From: an uncultured Phocaeicola sp.
GTDB lineage: Bacteria > Bacteroidota > Bacteroidia > Bacteroidales > Bacteroidaceae
Direction of reading: 5' to 3'
NCBI GenBank assembly: GCA_944320845.1
Contig: CALUJA010000002.1
Location: forward strand, 124,001-188,000
DNA: 64,000 nucleotides
Both the position numbers and the translations under genes were made by a program. Under the pieces are notes generated by a model. That model saw nothing but the letters and a program-made list of their open reading frames with translations. It did not search any database and was not told the DNA's origin. Each line of letters starts with the position of its first letter. The stretch's first letter is position 1. Shown one piece after another: positions 1 through 9,728 of the stretch.

Positions 1-1856
<1,856 letters not shown>

Positions 1857-1878
1857 TGTTGTGTATGCTTTTAATTGG

Positions 1879-2511
1879 TTATTCTGTTTTTGAAGTCGAG
1901 AGGATAGACAGGATGCGCCGTGTCTCTTCCACCGGATTGTTAGCCCGGAGGATGGTTCCGCTCAGTGCAATGCCTGTCACTCCCGTTTGCAGGATGGCGG
2001 GAATGTCCTCGCAAGTGATGCCTCCGATGGCAACAAGCGGCAGCCGGATATCTGCATCTTTCATCTGGCGGGTGATGGAACGGTATCCCTCCAGACCCAG
2101 AATCGGGCTGAGATTCTTTTTCGTTGCCGTGAAGCGGAAAGGCCCGCAGCCGATATAGTCGGCCCCGGCTGCATGATGCATCTTGATATCATCGAAAGTA
2201 TTGGCTGTTCCGCCGATAATGAATCCGTTTCCCAGCAGATGTCGGGCTTCGGCCACAGGCATGTCTTTTTTCCCTAAGTGAACGCCGTCGGCCTTCAGCT
2301 TTTTCACCAGTTCCACATGGTCGTCGATGATGAATGTAGCGTGATAGTGCCGGCACAAGTCCTGCACGCGGCGCGCTTCCCGCTCCACTTCGTCCGTCGG
2401 GGTGTCTTTCATGCGCAGCTGAATCCACCGGCATCCTCCTTCGAGCGCCATGCGTGCCGAGTCGTAATACGTATACCGCTCGGTGTAGTGTGTAATGAAT
2501 TGGAGCTCCAT
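1879..2511 (-). CDS. thiE: Thiamine-phosphate synthase ThiE
   Basis: ThiE couples hydroxymethylpyrimidine diphosphate to thiazole phosphate to make thiamine phosphate. The 210-residue TIM barrel shows the family motifs in order: QLRMKD near residue 32, the FIIDDHVEL segment near 60, DGVHLGKKD near 75, the [16 protein letters not shown] loop and VAIGGIT near 160. It starts three bases after thiS, so the two are probably translationally coupled. A second ThiE-like gene is common in Bacteroides thi operons but would lie beyond thiC, outside this window. Confidence 0.96.
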   Translation of the reverse strand: MELQFITHYTERYTYYDSARMALEGGCRWIQLRMKDTPTDEVEREARRVQDLCRHYHATFIIDDHVELVKKLKADGVHLGKKDMPVAEARHLLGNGFIIGGTANTFDDIKMHHAAGADYIGCGPFRFTATKKNLSPILGLEGYRSITRQMKDADIRLPLVAIGGITCEDIPAILQTGVTGIALSGTILRANNPVEETRRILSILSTSKTE

Positions 2512-2514
2512 GGC

Positions 2515-2715
2515 TTATCCTCCGCATGCAGCTTTGATGATTACTAAGCTGTCGCCCGGTTTCAAAAGGGTGTTTCCCCACTCCGCGCGTGGAATCATAC
2601 GGTTATGCAGGGCTATGGCCACTCCTTGGACAGGAAGCTCTAACTGGCGTGCCAGGTCGGCGACTGTATTTCCCTCAATGAGTTCTGTCTCTTTGTTGTT
2701 TACTGATATTTTCAT
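2515..2715 (-). CDS. thiS: Sulfur carrier protein ThiS
   Basis: ThiS is the small ubiquitin-like protein whose C-terminal glycine is converted to a thiocarboxylate that donates sulfur to the thiazole ring. The 66-residue product has the family pattern: a short beta-grasp sequence beginning MKISVNNKE, the segment NTVADLARQL, and a terminal Gly-Gly (AACGG), which is the activation site. It is the first gene of the thi operon, about 70 bases downstream of the riboswitch aptamer. Confidence 0.95.
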   Translation of the reverse strand: MKISVNNKETELIEGNTVADLARQLELPVQGVAIALHNRMIPRAEWGNTLLKPGDSLVIIKAACGG

Positions 2716-2784
2716 GGTCGAATAATTAGTGGGAGTAATACAAAGAGCCGTGCCGTGAGAAAGGCGGAAAGAGAATTTTAGCAG

Positions 2785-2866
2785 ACAACAATCCCTTCGT
2801 CGGTACTAACCGCATCAGGTTCGCAGGGTATAATCTCAGCCCGTCTTGTGGGCACCCCTTTGTTTT
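2785..2866 (-). promoter_or_regulatory. TPP riboswitch (THI element)
   Basis: Read on the minus strand, this stretch contains the hallmark TPP aptamer blocks: GGGGTGCC near the 5' side, GGCTGAGAT, ACCC, then GAACCTGATGCGGTTAGTAC and CGACGAAGGGA. The order and spacing match the thi-box consensus. It sits directly in front of thiS. I see no hairpin with a long U tract between aptamer and thiS (2716-2784), so control may be at translation or by another mechanism; this last point is inference. Confidence 0.96.
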
Positions 2867-2875
2867 ACTTCACGG

Positions 2876-2883
2876 CAAAAATA
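2876..2883 (-). promoter_or_regulatory. Bacteroides-type -7 box for the thi operon
   Basis: The minus strand reads TATTTTTG, which fits the Bacteroides -7 consensus TAnnTTTG. A transcript starting a few bases downstream (about 2869) would begin almost exactly at the riboswitch 5' side. I see no convincing -33 TTTG partner. Confidence 0.5.
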
Positions 2884-3021
2884 AATGAAAAGATTGGAAT
2901 AAAGAAATAAAAGGAGAGTTTTTTGTCGGAAGCGGAGCGTATGGAGAGGTTGGTGGTGTGGAAATGGTTTCTGTATTTGAATTATCAGGGGAAAGAGGAA
3001 TGAACCCGGCAGAATGTTATG

Positions 3022-3063
3022 GGAGCAAATTGTTTTGGCACGCCCGAAACACAGATTTGCTCC
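3022..3063. repeat. 42-base inverted repeat between thi operon and the decayed tolC
   Basis: A perfect 9-base arm GGAGCAAAT pairs with ATTTGCTCC, and the interior (TGTTTTGG ... CGAAACA) continues the pairing imperfectly around a four-base loop. No U tract follows on either strand, so it is a poor terminator. It may be an operator, the end of a lost element or a processing stem. The rest of the gene-free stretch 2884-3233 shows nothing else I can name. Confidence 0.55.
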
Positions 3064-3233
3064 TTCAAAAAATCCGTTGGATTTATTTGAAATGACTCTG
3101 ATAACACCACTCCCTGCCACAAGCATTGGGTTTCGATTGGCGTTTTTCAGTAATGCGCCTGTCGGCCCGCTCCATTCTTCAAACTTTCCACAAACTCATA
3201 GCCTTTTTTTGCCCGAAAAAAACGAGACAGAAT

Positions 3234-3803
3234 ATGAAGCCGGTTGTTTTATCTTTTATATTACTAATGTTTTTCACATGTGCGTCTGGTCAGAAGATAG
3301 GGAAGACATTATATCATTACATTGAAATCGCCAAACACCACAGTCCGCTGCTCAACGATTACCGCAATCAGGTGCGAATGGAGCAGGATGAGCTGCAACG
3401 GCTGAAGGCAATGTATCGCCATTCCCATTTGGAACTGAACGGAGATTATCTGTTTGTACCGGTTGTTTCCAAAGACAACGGGCGTACTTCATTCCGGTGG
3501 AACGCGCGGGATGCCGCAGACTATTACGGGTACGACCTTGGCGAAAGCAGCGGATTTCTTCATGCCGGGGTAACTTGGACGCAGCCGCTTTTGGGAAACT
3601 CTTCCTACAAGGTGGCGCAGGAGCAGGCAAAAATAAATACCGAGATTGCTCGCAACCGCATCCGCTTGGAAGAAAAACAGTTGGAACGTACCGTGACAGA
3701 GCAATACCTGCTTTTCCAGCGGCGGCTTTCTCGGTTTGGATGCGCGGAATATTGTTTATTTCCGTGTTTCCCCATTGGCATTTGTACGAATACCTGTGCC
3801 TGA
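3234..3803 (+). pseudogene. TolC-family outer-membrane efflux protein, C-terminally truncated remnant
   Basis: The reading frame starts with a signal peptide (MKPVVLSFILLMFFTCASGQ) and continues with TolC-family sequence: an N-terminal helix EIAKHHSPLLNDYRNQ, heptad-rich DELQRLKAMYR, then the barrel-like HAGVTWTQPLLG and the helix AQEQAKINTEIARNRIRLEEKQLERTVTEQ broken near residue 160. Complete family members usually have more than 400 residues; here the similarity stops near 3718 and the last 27 or so residues are a frame-shadow of the next gene. An open frame also extends upstream to 3126, but the signal peptide argues for 3234. The junction looks like a deletion that fused this gene to the methyltransferase remnant at 3740. 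Confidence 0.8.
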
Positions 3804-4378
3804 CAGTTGGTCTGGCAGGTATGTTTGTCCGTATTTATACGGTGGGGCATACTCCTGTAGGCACTTCGGGCAGGAATACAGATGGCCAAGTGGCGGATAC
3901 ACTGAATACCACGGGTATTTATTCCGTGGTGCGCCATCCACTCTACCTCGGAAATTTCTTGATGTGGTTGGGTATTGCGCTGCTGACTTGCAATGTGGGG
4001 TTCGTTGCCGCATTTGTACTCGCTTATTGGCTTTACTACGAACGTATCATGTATGCGGAAGAACAGTTTCTGCGTCGGAAGTTCGGTGATGCCTATCTGC
4101 GTTGGGCGGAACGGACTCCGGCTATTCTTCCTCGCTTCGGGCAGTTCCGGTCGGCAAGCTTGCCGTTCTCTTGGAAAAAGGTATTGAAAAAAGAAAAGAA
4201 CGGACTGTTCGCCCTTTTTCTATTGTTCAGCCTTTTCGATTCCCTTATTGTTGGGTTGGTTGGCGGCGTCTCGTTAAATTATGTTTTGCTCATGCTGACT
4301 GTTGTGAGCGGCATGGCCTATTGGGTATTGAAATATATCAAAAGACACACGAAGCTGCTGGACGAAAAGGGACGGTGA
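3740..4378 (+). pseudogene. Isoprenylcysteine carboxyl methyltransferase (ICMT/PEMT)-like membrane protein, probably 5'-truncated
   Basis: The product is a multi-helix membrane protein with the ICMT-family signature TTGIYSVVRHPLYLGN followed by EEQFLRRKFGDAYLRW, the pieces that bind S-adenosylmethionine in this family. At least four hydrophobic helices are visible. The frame has no plausible start of its own upstream of the TolC-like junction; the first ATG in frame is at 3740, inside what should be the first membrane helix region. It may still be translated from there, so pseudogene status is inferred from the fusion, not from a broken catalytic motif. The natural substrate is unknown. Confidence 0.65.
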
Positions 4379-4427
4379 GTTAATAACCAAGAATGCTTGT
4401 CTTCAAAATATTCCCAAACTTACACTC

Positions 4428-4435
4428 TACTTTTG
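4428..4435 (+). promoter_or_regulatory. -7 box TACTTTTG before the frameshifted receptor fragment
   Basis: TACTTTTG fits TAnnTTTG and sits 18-25 bases upstream of the ATG at 4453. No good -33 TTTG at 19-21 bases is visible. It shows the fragment once had its own promoter. Confidence 0.4.
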
Positions 4436-4452
4436 TCACGACTTAAATCAAG

Positions 4453-4661
4453 ATGGTTATGGCAAAAAAAGTTTGGATTATCTTAATAAGTTGTTTTTGC
4501 TTGCAGTTACTGGATGGAGCGGAAGTGCAAAAAAGAAGGTGGAAGGACTTGTCATCGACAATGCATCGGGGCGGCCAGTGGAGTTTGCCGATGTTGTCCT
4601 CTATCGGGCTATGGACAGCGTGTTTGTAGCCGGATGCGTTGTCGGCTTTGCTGATGGGTAG
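4453..4661 (+). pseudogene. N-terminal fragment of a carboxypeptidase-regulatory-domain outer-membrane (TonB receptor-like) protein, frameshifted
   Basis: From ATG 4453/4459 the frame encodes a signal peptide (MAKKVWIILISCFCLQLLDG). The sequence then jumps frame at a run of six A residues (4529-4534): restoring one A would give QKKKVEGLVIDN, continuing as the beta-sandwich start VEGLVIDNASGRPVEFADVV and MDSVFVAGCV seen in the second frame. That segment is characteristic of the CarboxypepD_reg-like domain at the N-terminus of Bacteroidetes outer-membrane receptors. After about 65 residues the homology stops and the frame runs into the PAP2 gene. The gene is therefore damaged twice: a one-base slip and a large 3' deletion. 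Confidence 0.75.
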
Positions 4662-5517
4662 TGTGGTTCATTCACTCAAACAAACAACTCATGTGATGCG
4701 TCCTGATGGCAGTAACGACCATTCTTTTCCTTCCGGGCATACCGCCACCGCTTTCATGACCGCTACGATGTTGACCAAAGAATATGGGCATAAGAGTCCG
4801 TGGATAGGTATCGGTGCCTATTTGGTGGCTACGGCTACAGGATTGATGCGTATGGCGAACAACAAGCATTGGCTGAGCGATGTACTGACCGGGGCGGGCA
4901 TCGGTATCCTCTCTACGGAAATGGGGTATTATCTGGCAGACCTTGTTTTTAAAGAGAAAGGCATTAGTCGCTTTACGGATGATGAGTCGTTCGACCGTTG
5001 GGATAAACCCTTTTTCTTTAGTCTTTATGTCGGGATGAACATTCCTTTGAGTGGTTATGACATTGACGAGCGCCATGAGTTCAGCACCTCCTCTGGCTGT
5101 ACGGCAGGTGTGGAAGGGGCTTGGTTTTTCAATCCCTATGTTGGAATCGGCGGACATTTCACGGTATCCAACATCGCGGTCATTATGGACAGCAAAGAGG
5201 CTGAGGCAAACACATTCGATGCTTTCTCATTCTGCGCTGGCGGATACTTTTCCTATCCCTTGTCCTCCCGTTTCCAAATAGGTAGCAAATTCGTAGGCGG
5301 CTATGTCCTCTATCCCGACTGGCAGCTTAGCGATATATCCGTCCGCCATCGGGACGGATTCTGTGTGGGTAGTGGTGTCTCTCTTACTTTCCGTGCTACA
5401 TTGCATTATGGCATGAAACTGTTTTTGGACTATAACTTGATGCCGTCGCATAGCAGGGGAAGCAAGGAATGGATGAATATGTTGGCGGTTGGTTCGGCGT
5501 TCATGGTTTCATTTTGA
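4630..5517 (+). pseudogene. PAP2-family phosphatase with C-terminal beta-barrel-like domain, 5'-truncated
   Basis: The frame contains all three PAP2 (acid phosphatase/lipid phosphatase) motifs close together: KQTTHVMRP, SFPSGHTATAF and RMANNKHWLSD, with membrane helices between. After about residue 115 the protein changes to a beta-rich region (FFFSLYVGMNIPL, FFNPYVGIGGHF, AVGSAFMVSF) that resembles a small outer-membrane barrel. The sequence before the first motif, where family members carry about 100 more residues, is missing: an in-frame stop at 4627-4629 lies just before PDALSALLM. The earliest possible starts are TTG 4639 and ATG 4654. Substrate is unknown; lipid A or undecaprenyl-type phosphates are possible but unproven. 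Confidence 0.7.
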
Positions 5518-5640
5518 ATATACTGTGGATTTTCCATTTTAGTTTTCTCTTAATCACAACAATTTATAGAAAGAATAGCAAGGGGAAGAAAAGATAGATA
5601 TAGGAGGAGATTATCTTTTGTTATCCATAGCGGATAAAAA

Positions 5641-5676
5641 CAAAATCCCTGTAACACAAGTGCTACAGGGATTTTT
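5641..5676. terminator. Bidirectional terminator between PAP2 remnant and GGGtGRT gene
   Basis: AAATCCCTGTA and TACAGGGATTT form an 11-base stem around a short loop, with T runs on both sides (TTTTTTCTT on plus, TTTTGTTTTT on minus). It lies between two convergent transcripts. Confidence 0.85.
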
Positions 5677-5699
5677 TCTTATAAATATGGTAACTGAAA

Positions 5700-6710
5700 T
5701 TACTTGTTCAGAGCCAAAGCCACATTAACGGCGCAAGCTACGGTACATCCTACCATCGGGTTGTTACCGATACCGAGGAATCCCATCATTTCTACGTGTG
5801 CGGGAACTGATGAAGAACCTGCGAACTGAGCGTCGGAGTGCATACGGCCCATCGTGTCGGTCATACCATAAGAAGCAGGACCGGCTGCCATGTTGTCTGG
5901 GTGAAGCGTACGACCTGTACCACCACCTGATGCTACTGAGAAGTAAGGTTTGCCGGCAAGAACACGCTCTTTCTTGTAAGTTCCGGCTACCGGATGCTGG
6001 AAACGAGTCGGGTTGGTAGAGTTACCTGTAATAGAAACATCTACATTTTCGTGCCACATGATAGCTACGCCTTCACGTACATCGTCGGCTCCGTAGCATT
6101 TTACTTTTGCACGCGGACCGTCTGAATACGGAGTTTCTTTTACAATGTTCAATTTTCCGGTAAAGTAGTCAAACTTAGTTTGAACATAAGTAAAGCCGTT
6201 GATACGTGAGATAATCATGGCGGCGTCTTTACCCAAACCGTTCAGAATGCAGCGCAACGGATTCTTGCGAACCTTGTTTGCCATTTCTGCAATCTTGATG
6301 GCTCCTTCAGCGGCAGCGAAAGATTCGTGGCCTGCCAAGAAGGCGAAGCATTGGGTTTCTTCACGAAGCAGACGGGCTGCCAGATTTCCGTGGCCCAAAC
6401 CTACTTTACGGTCATCGGCAACAGATCCCGGAATGCAGAATGCCTGCAAACCGATACCGATTGCTTCAGCAGCGTCGGCAGCATTCTTGCAACCTTTCTT
6501 CAATGCAATGGCACAGCCTACTACATAAGCCCACTTGGCGTTTTCGAAGCAGATACCCTGAGTTTCCTGACAAGTCAGATACGGGTCAAGACCTGCTGCG
6601 TCACAGATAGCGTTAGCTTCTTCAATGTCTTTGATGCCGTTTTCGTTCAGTGCAGCAAGGATTTGCTTCATACGGCGGTCTTGACTTTCAAATTGTACTG
6701 GTCTAATCAT
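5700..6710 (-). CDS. GGGtGRT-family protein of unknown function
   Basis: The 336-residue protein carries the eponymous SGGGTGRTLHP segment near residue 263, for which this conserved family is named. It is soluble, has no signal peptide, and has five Cys residues in the first 75 positions (36, 47, 54, 66, 74), compatible with metal or iron-sulfur binding. Its start is 15 bases after the NifU-like gene at 6726-7427, so the two are one transcript. That pairing is also known from other anaerobes and suggests a role in iron-sulfur chemistry, but no reaction has been assigned that I can name. A bidirectional terminator follows it. Confidence 0.85.
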   Translation of the reverse strand: MIRPVQFESQDRRMKQILAALNENGIKDIEEANAICDAAGLDPYLTCQETQGICFENAKWAYVVGCAIALKKGCKNAADAAEAIGIGLQAFCIPGSVADDRKVGLGHGNLAARLLREETQCFAFLAGHESFAAAEGAIKIAEMANKVRKNPLRCILNGLGKDAAMIISRINGFTYVQTKFDYFTGKLNIVKETPYSDGPRAKVKCYGADDVREGVAIMWHENVDVSITGNSTNPTRFQHPVAGTYKKERVLAGKPYFSVASGGGTGRTLHPDNMAAGPASYGMTDTMGRMHSDAQFAGSSSVPAHVEMMGFLGIGNNPMVGCTVACAVNVALALNK

Positions 6711-6725
6711 AATCTGTGTCCTCCT

Positions 6726-7427
6726 TTATTCTTTACGTGGGTCAATATATTTAACTGCTCCTTGTTCGGGTTTGAAACGTCCGTAAGTTCCGGTAACGGC
6801 TTTCAGCGCTTCGTTAGCATCCGTTCCTTTCTTGACTTGTTCCATGAATTTGCCCATGTGAACATACTCATAACCTATTACTTGGTTGTCTTTGTCCAAG
6901 GCCATGCGGGTGATGTATCCTTCAGTCAATTCGAGGTAACGGGTTCCTTTGGCTTTTGTTCCATAAAGAGTACCTACCTGACTGCGGAGACCTTTGCCCA
7001 AGTCTTCCAAACCGGCACCGATCATCAGGCCTCCTTCAGAGAAGGCAGACTGAGTACGGCCATAAACGATTTGCAAGAAAAGTTCACGCATGGCAGTATT
7101 GATAGCGTCGCAAACTAAGTCGGTGTTCAATGCCTCCAAAATGGTTTTTCCCGGCAGAATTTCAGAAGCCATAGCTGCTGAATGAGTCATTCCTGAGCAG
7201 CCGATAGTTTCTACCAAGCATTCTTCAATGACACCTTCTTTTACGTTTAAGGTCAGTTTGCATGTACCCTGTTGTGGAGCACACCATCCCACACCGTGTG
7301 TTAAACCTGAGATGTCTTTGATCTCTTTTGCTTGAATCCATTTTCCTTCTTCAGGAATTGGAGCCGGACCATGATTGGGGCCCTTTGCGACACAACACAT
7401 GTGTTCAACTTCGTGTGAATAAATCAT
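6726..7427 (-). CDS. NifU-like iron-sulfur cluster assembly scaffold protein
   Basis: The 233-residue product contains the IscU/NifU-type scaffold pattern: a beta strand run (GTCKLTLNVKEGVIEECLVETIGCSGMTHSAAMASEIL) with Cys residues spaced like scaffold ligands, followed by KTILEAL and a further Cys in TDLVCDAIN. The N-terminus MIYSHEVEHMCC and the long C-terminal half are unlike housekeeping IscU and are specific to the GGGtGRT-linked subfamily. The start at 7427 was chosen over an upstream frame extension because it matches the family start and leaves room for the promoter at 7501-7508. It is the first gene of a two-gene unit with the GGGtGRT gene. Confidence 0.85.
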   Translation of the reverse strand: MIYSHEVEHMCCVAKGPNHGPAPIPEEGKWIQAKEIKDISGLTHGVGWCAPQQGTCKLTLNVKEGVIEECLVETIGCSGMTHSAAMASEILPGKTILEALNTDLVCDAINTAMRELFLQIVYGRTQSAFSEGGLMIGAGLEDLGKGLRSQVGTLYGTKAKGTRYLELTEGYITRMALDKDNQVIGYEYVHMGKFMEQVKKGTDANEALKAVTGTYGRFKPEQGAVKYIDPRKE

Positions 7428-7500
7428 ATTCTTTACGTTTTTATTAGTTGGTAATAAAAAATAGGTATTCGTAAACCACTTGATTTCTTGAATCCGCACG

Positions 7501-7508
7501 CAAAGTTA
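7501..7508 (-). promoter_or_regulatory. -7 box for the NifU-like/GGGtGRT unit
   Basis: The minus strand reads TAACTTTG, matching TAnnTTTG, about 75 bases upstream of the start at 7427. Confidence 0.5.
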
Positions 7509-7576
7509 GTCGTTTTATTTTGTTATACAACGGAAGAAACCAAACTTTTTCTTCTGTTTTTATAATATTTTTGCTT

Positions 7577-7584
7577 TATCTTTG
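7577..7584 (+). promoter_or_regulatory. -7 box TATCTTTG for the DMP19-like gene
   Basis: TATCTTTG lies 55 bases upstream of the ATG at 7639 in the divergent region 7428-7638. Confidence 0.5.
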
Positions 7585-7607
7585 CTGCATGTAAAGTTTT
7601 GATGAAC

Positions 7608-7623
7608 TACCTATCTGTAGGTA
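7608..7623 (+). promoter_or_regulatory. Small perfect dyad in the 5' leader of the DMP19-like gene
   Basis: TACCTA-TCTG-TAGGTA is a perfect six-base dyad with a four-base loop, 15 bases before the start codon. It could be an operator or a hairpin near the ribosome site; role is inferred. Confidence 0.35.
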
Positions 7624-7638
7624 ATAATAATTAGGTAA

Positions 7639-8151
7639 ATGGATTCGACGGAAATAAAAGTGACAGATGAGGCTTTGCGGAAGGGCGCAATGGAAGGAAC
7701 GGATGCTTTTTTGCAGGTGTTTATTGACAAATATCTGGAGGTGACAGGCGGAGTTGTCAATGTGGATACAATGCCTTTGCTTAACGGTTACCAGCATACG
7801 CTGCTGGGCTATCATTTTTTTCGGGAGGAAGTGAATGAAGGAGGCTTTGTCCAATTGATACAGAATGGGTACGGGCCTTATATTTTCGGCAATCCGTTTG
7901 CCAAGGCCATGCGTCTTATGGGGGCGAAAGATTTCTCCAAACTGATATATGCGGCTCAAGAAATATACATTGACCATCGTAAAGACTTGGAGCGTGAATG
8001 TACGGACGATGAGTTCATGGCTATGTATGAACAGTATGAGGTGTTTGATGATTTGGAAGAGAAGTTCATGGATATGGAAGAGCAGGTTACGGCGCAGATT
8101 GCTGAATATGTAGACCAGCATTTGGAGCAGTTTGCTCTTGTTGTCGGATAG
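7639..8151 (+). CDS. DMP19/DUF4375-like protein
   Basis: The 170-residue acidic cytosolic protein contains the segment NEGGFVQLIQNGYGPYIFGNPFAKAMRLMGAK broken near residue 80, which resembles the DMP19/DUF4375 family (a DNA-mimic-type fold named from one studied member). The high Asp/Glu content in the last third (ERECTDDEFMAMYEQYE, DDLEEKFMDMEEQ) fits that description. No enzyme motif, signal peptide or membrane segment is visible. It stands alone between a divergent promoter region and a lipoprotein gene. The role is unknown; family assignment is from pattern recognition only. Confidence 0.65.
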   Translation: MDSTEIKVTDEALRKGAMEGTDAFLQVFIDKYLEVTGGVVNVDTMPLLNGYQHTLLGYHFFREEVNEGGFVQLIQNGYGPYIFGNPFAKAMRLMGAKDFSKLIYAAQEIYIDHRKDLERECTDDEFMAMYEQYEVFDDLEEKFMDMEEQVTAQIAEYVDQHLEQFALVVG

Positions 8152-8258
8152 CTTTTATTTGTTAAAAAATGAGAATGTATGCAGTGTTGTCCGTAGGACT
8201 GCATTTACTTAGCAGTATATCTTAAACAATATTAGAAAACCAAAAGATTTGATTGAAT

Positions 8259-9053
8259 ATGAAGAAACTTAAAGGAGCGGTGATGATGGCCGCAGTAATA
8301 GGGATGTTGGGATTTAGCTCTTGCCTGGACGATAATGGCGAAAATGTATATTCAGGTGCTGGCTTTGTTGTACCGCAGGGATTTGACGGGGCTTATACTT
8401 TCAGATACAGTGACGGCTCAAGCATTGTCCCGACAAATCAGGAGTTGTTGGAAGGCAAGTTGCCAACAGGTTATACATATTATTATATAACCTATTCTTA
8501 TAATCCGGACGAAAATACGGGAGCAGAGACTTCCAAAAGCATAAATGCGGAAATCAACTATCTGGCGCCGATAAAGACCGACCAGGCAGTTCCGGCTGCT
8601 CCTACAGAAGATGCAGGTAATGCTCCTGTGTTAGGGGTGAATACAATATCCGGCATTTCTTTCGGCTATTACGACCGCAATAATATCTTTATTCCTATCT
8701 CTTATACCTATAAAAGTTCGGGGGATGAAGATGAACTGGATGCAGAATACGCTTCCCATTCCTTTACCTTGTATTATGATGCGCAGTATACCAGTCAGGC
8801 AAAAGACCGGATGTATGTGGAGCTGAGGCATACGGTTACTGATCCGTCGATTAATGACGAGCGTACATCGTCTACGGGAGAGTGGAGACATTTTAATATT
8901 GCAAGTCTCGTGGCCACACATCAAAGCAAGTTCGGGACTTCTGAACTGCCCGACCAGATTATAGTAAGATACCAGCAGGCTTCTATCGGTTCTTATGACC
9001 AGACTTATGACCGGGAAGCGGAAGTTGCCTATGGCTCTTTGTTCGAACAATGA
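8259..9053 (+). CDS. NigD-like lipoprotein
   Basis: The 264-residue protein has a lipoprotein signal peptide (MKKLKGAVMMAAVIGMLGFSSC) with the lipid-acceptor Cys near residue 22, so it is probably anchored in a membrane facing the periplasm or the surface. The rest is beta-rich with many Tyr, Asp and Ser, and has a predicted small N-terminal beta barrel followed by an immunoglobulin-like C-terminal half, as in NigD-like proteins of Bacteroides. I chose ATG 8259 over an upstream TTG because it gives the clean signal peptide. Function is unknown. A strong terminator follows at 9083. Confidence 0.7.
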   Translation: MKKLKGAVMMAAVIGMLGFSSCLDDNGENVYSGAGFVVPQGFDGAYTFRYSDGSSIVPTNQELLEGKLPTGYTYYYITYSYNPDENTGAETSKSINAEINYLAPIKTDQAVPAAPTEDAGNAPVLGVNTISGISFGYYDRNNIFIPISYTYKSSGDEDELDAEYASHSFTLYYDAQYTSQAKDRMYVELRHTVTDPSINDERTSSTGEWRHFNIASLVATHQSKFGTSELPDQIIVRYQQASIGSYDQTYDREAEVAYGSLFEQ

Positions 9054-9082
9054 GATAGAGTGCTAATTTATAATAAACAATG

Positions 9083-9113
9083 GGAGACATGCTGATACAT
9101 GTCTCCTTTTTTT
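9083..9113 (+). terminator. Rho-independent terminator after the NigD-like gene
   Basis: GGAGACATG and CATGTCTCC form a perfect nine-base stem with a six-base loop, followed by seven T residues. Confidence 0.9.
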
Positions 9114-9158
9114 ATACATTTGCGTTTCGTTTTCATAACAGAGAAAGAAAGAGAAGGA

Positions 9159-9728
9159 ATGAATTATAAAGAGTTGTTTCATCGAGTTGTGTCGTTGTTG
9201 TCCGCTCCGGCCAAGGCGTGGGAAGAGATAAGCGCGTCGGATAAAAGTGGCCGGGTGACAATGGACTTTGTATATCCGCTGATAGGAGTGTGCGGACTGG
9301 CCGATTTTATCGGTACTTTCGTAGAGCGGGGCGTTTCGCCGGATGTCTTTCAGTATGCATTGCAGAGTTGCTGTGCGGTGGCTGTCGCTCTGTTTGGAGG
9401 GTTCTTCATGGCAGTCTATCTGCTTGACAAGATAGGAAGGCGAGGCTTTTCGGTGGCATTCCCGGAGGAGATGCTGCGGATTCTTGTAGGCTATTCACTG
9501 GTTGTCACCTTTGTGCTCGATACGGTGGACGCTTTCTTTTCCATTACCTTGCTGCACTGGATTCTTCAGCTTTATACACTCTTTGTGGTTTTCGAGGGGG
9601 CGCGACGCTTTTTGAAGGTTCCGGAAACGAAACTCACCTCATATACGGTGGTGGCGACGGTGCTGGTCTTGCTTTCGCCTGCTCTCATAGAATTTGTATT
9701 TAATAAACTTTCGGTAATATTGAACTGA
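9159..9728 (+). CDS. Yip1-family integral membrane protein
   Basis: The 189-residue protein has a short cytoplasmic head ([23 protein letters not shown]) typical of the bacterial Yip1 domain, followed by about five hydrophobic helices. The start at 9159 is preceded by a good purine-rich site (GAGAAGGA), better than the upstream ATG at 9099, which lies inside the terminator hairpin. The stop overlaps the smpB start (TGATG at 9726-9730), so the two are translationally coupled. No biochemical role is known to me for this group. Confidence 0.8.
   Translation: MNYKELFHRVVSLLSAPAKAWEEISASDKSGRVTMDFVYPLIGVCGLADFIGTFVERGVSPDVFQYALQSCCAVAVALFGGFFMAVYLLDKIGRRGFSVAFPEEMLRILVGYSLVVTFVLDTVDAFFSITLLHWILQLYTLFVVFEGARRFLKVPETKLTSYTVVATVLVLLSPALIEFVFNKLSVILN

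Noticed and set aside
3126..3233. Upstream extension of the TolC-like frame
   Set aside because: The 36 residues before 3234 have no similarity and precede a clear signal peptide.
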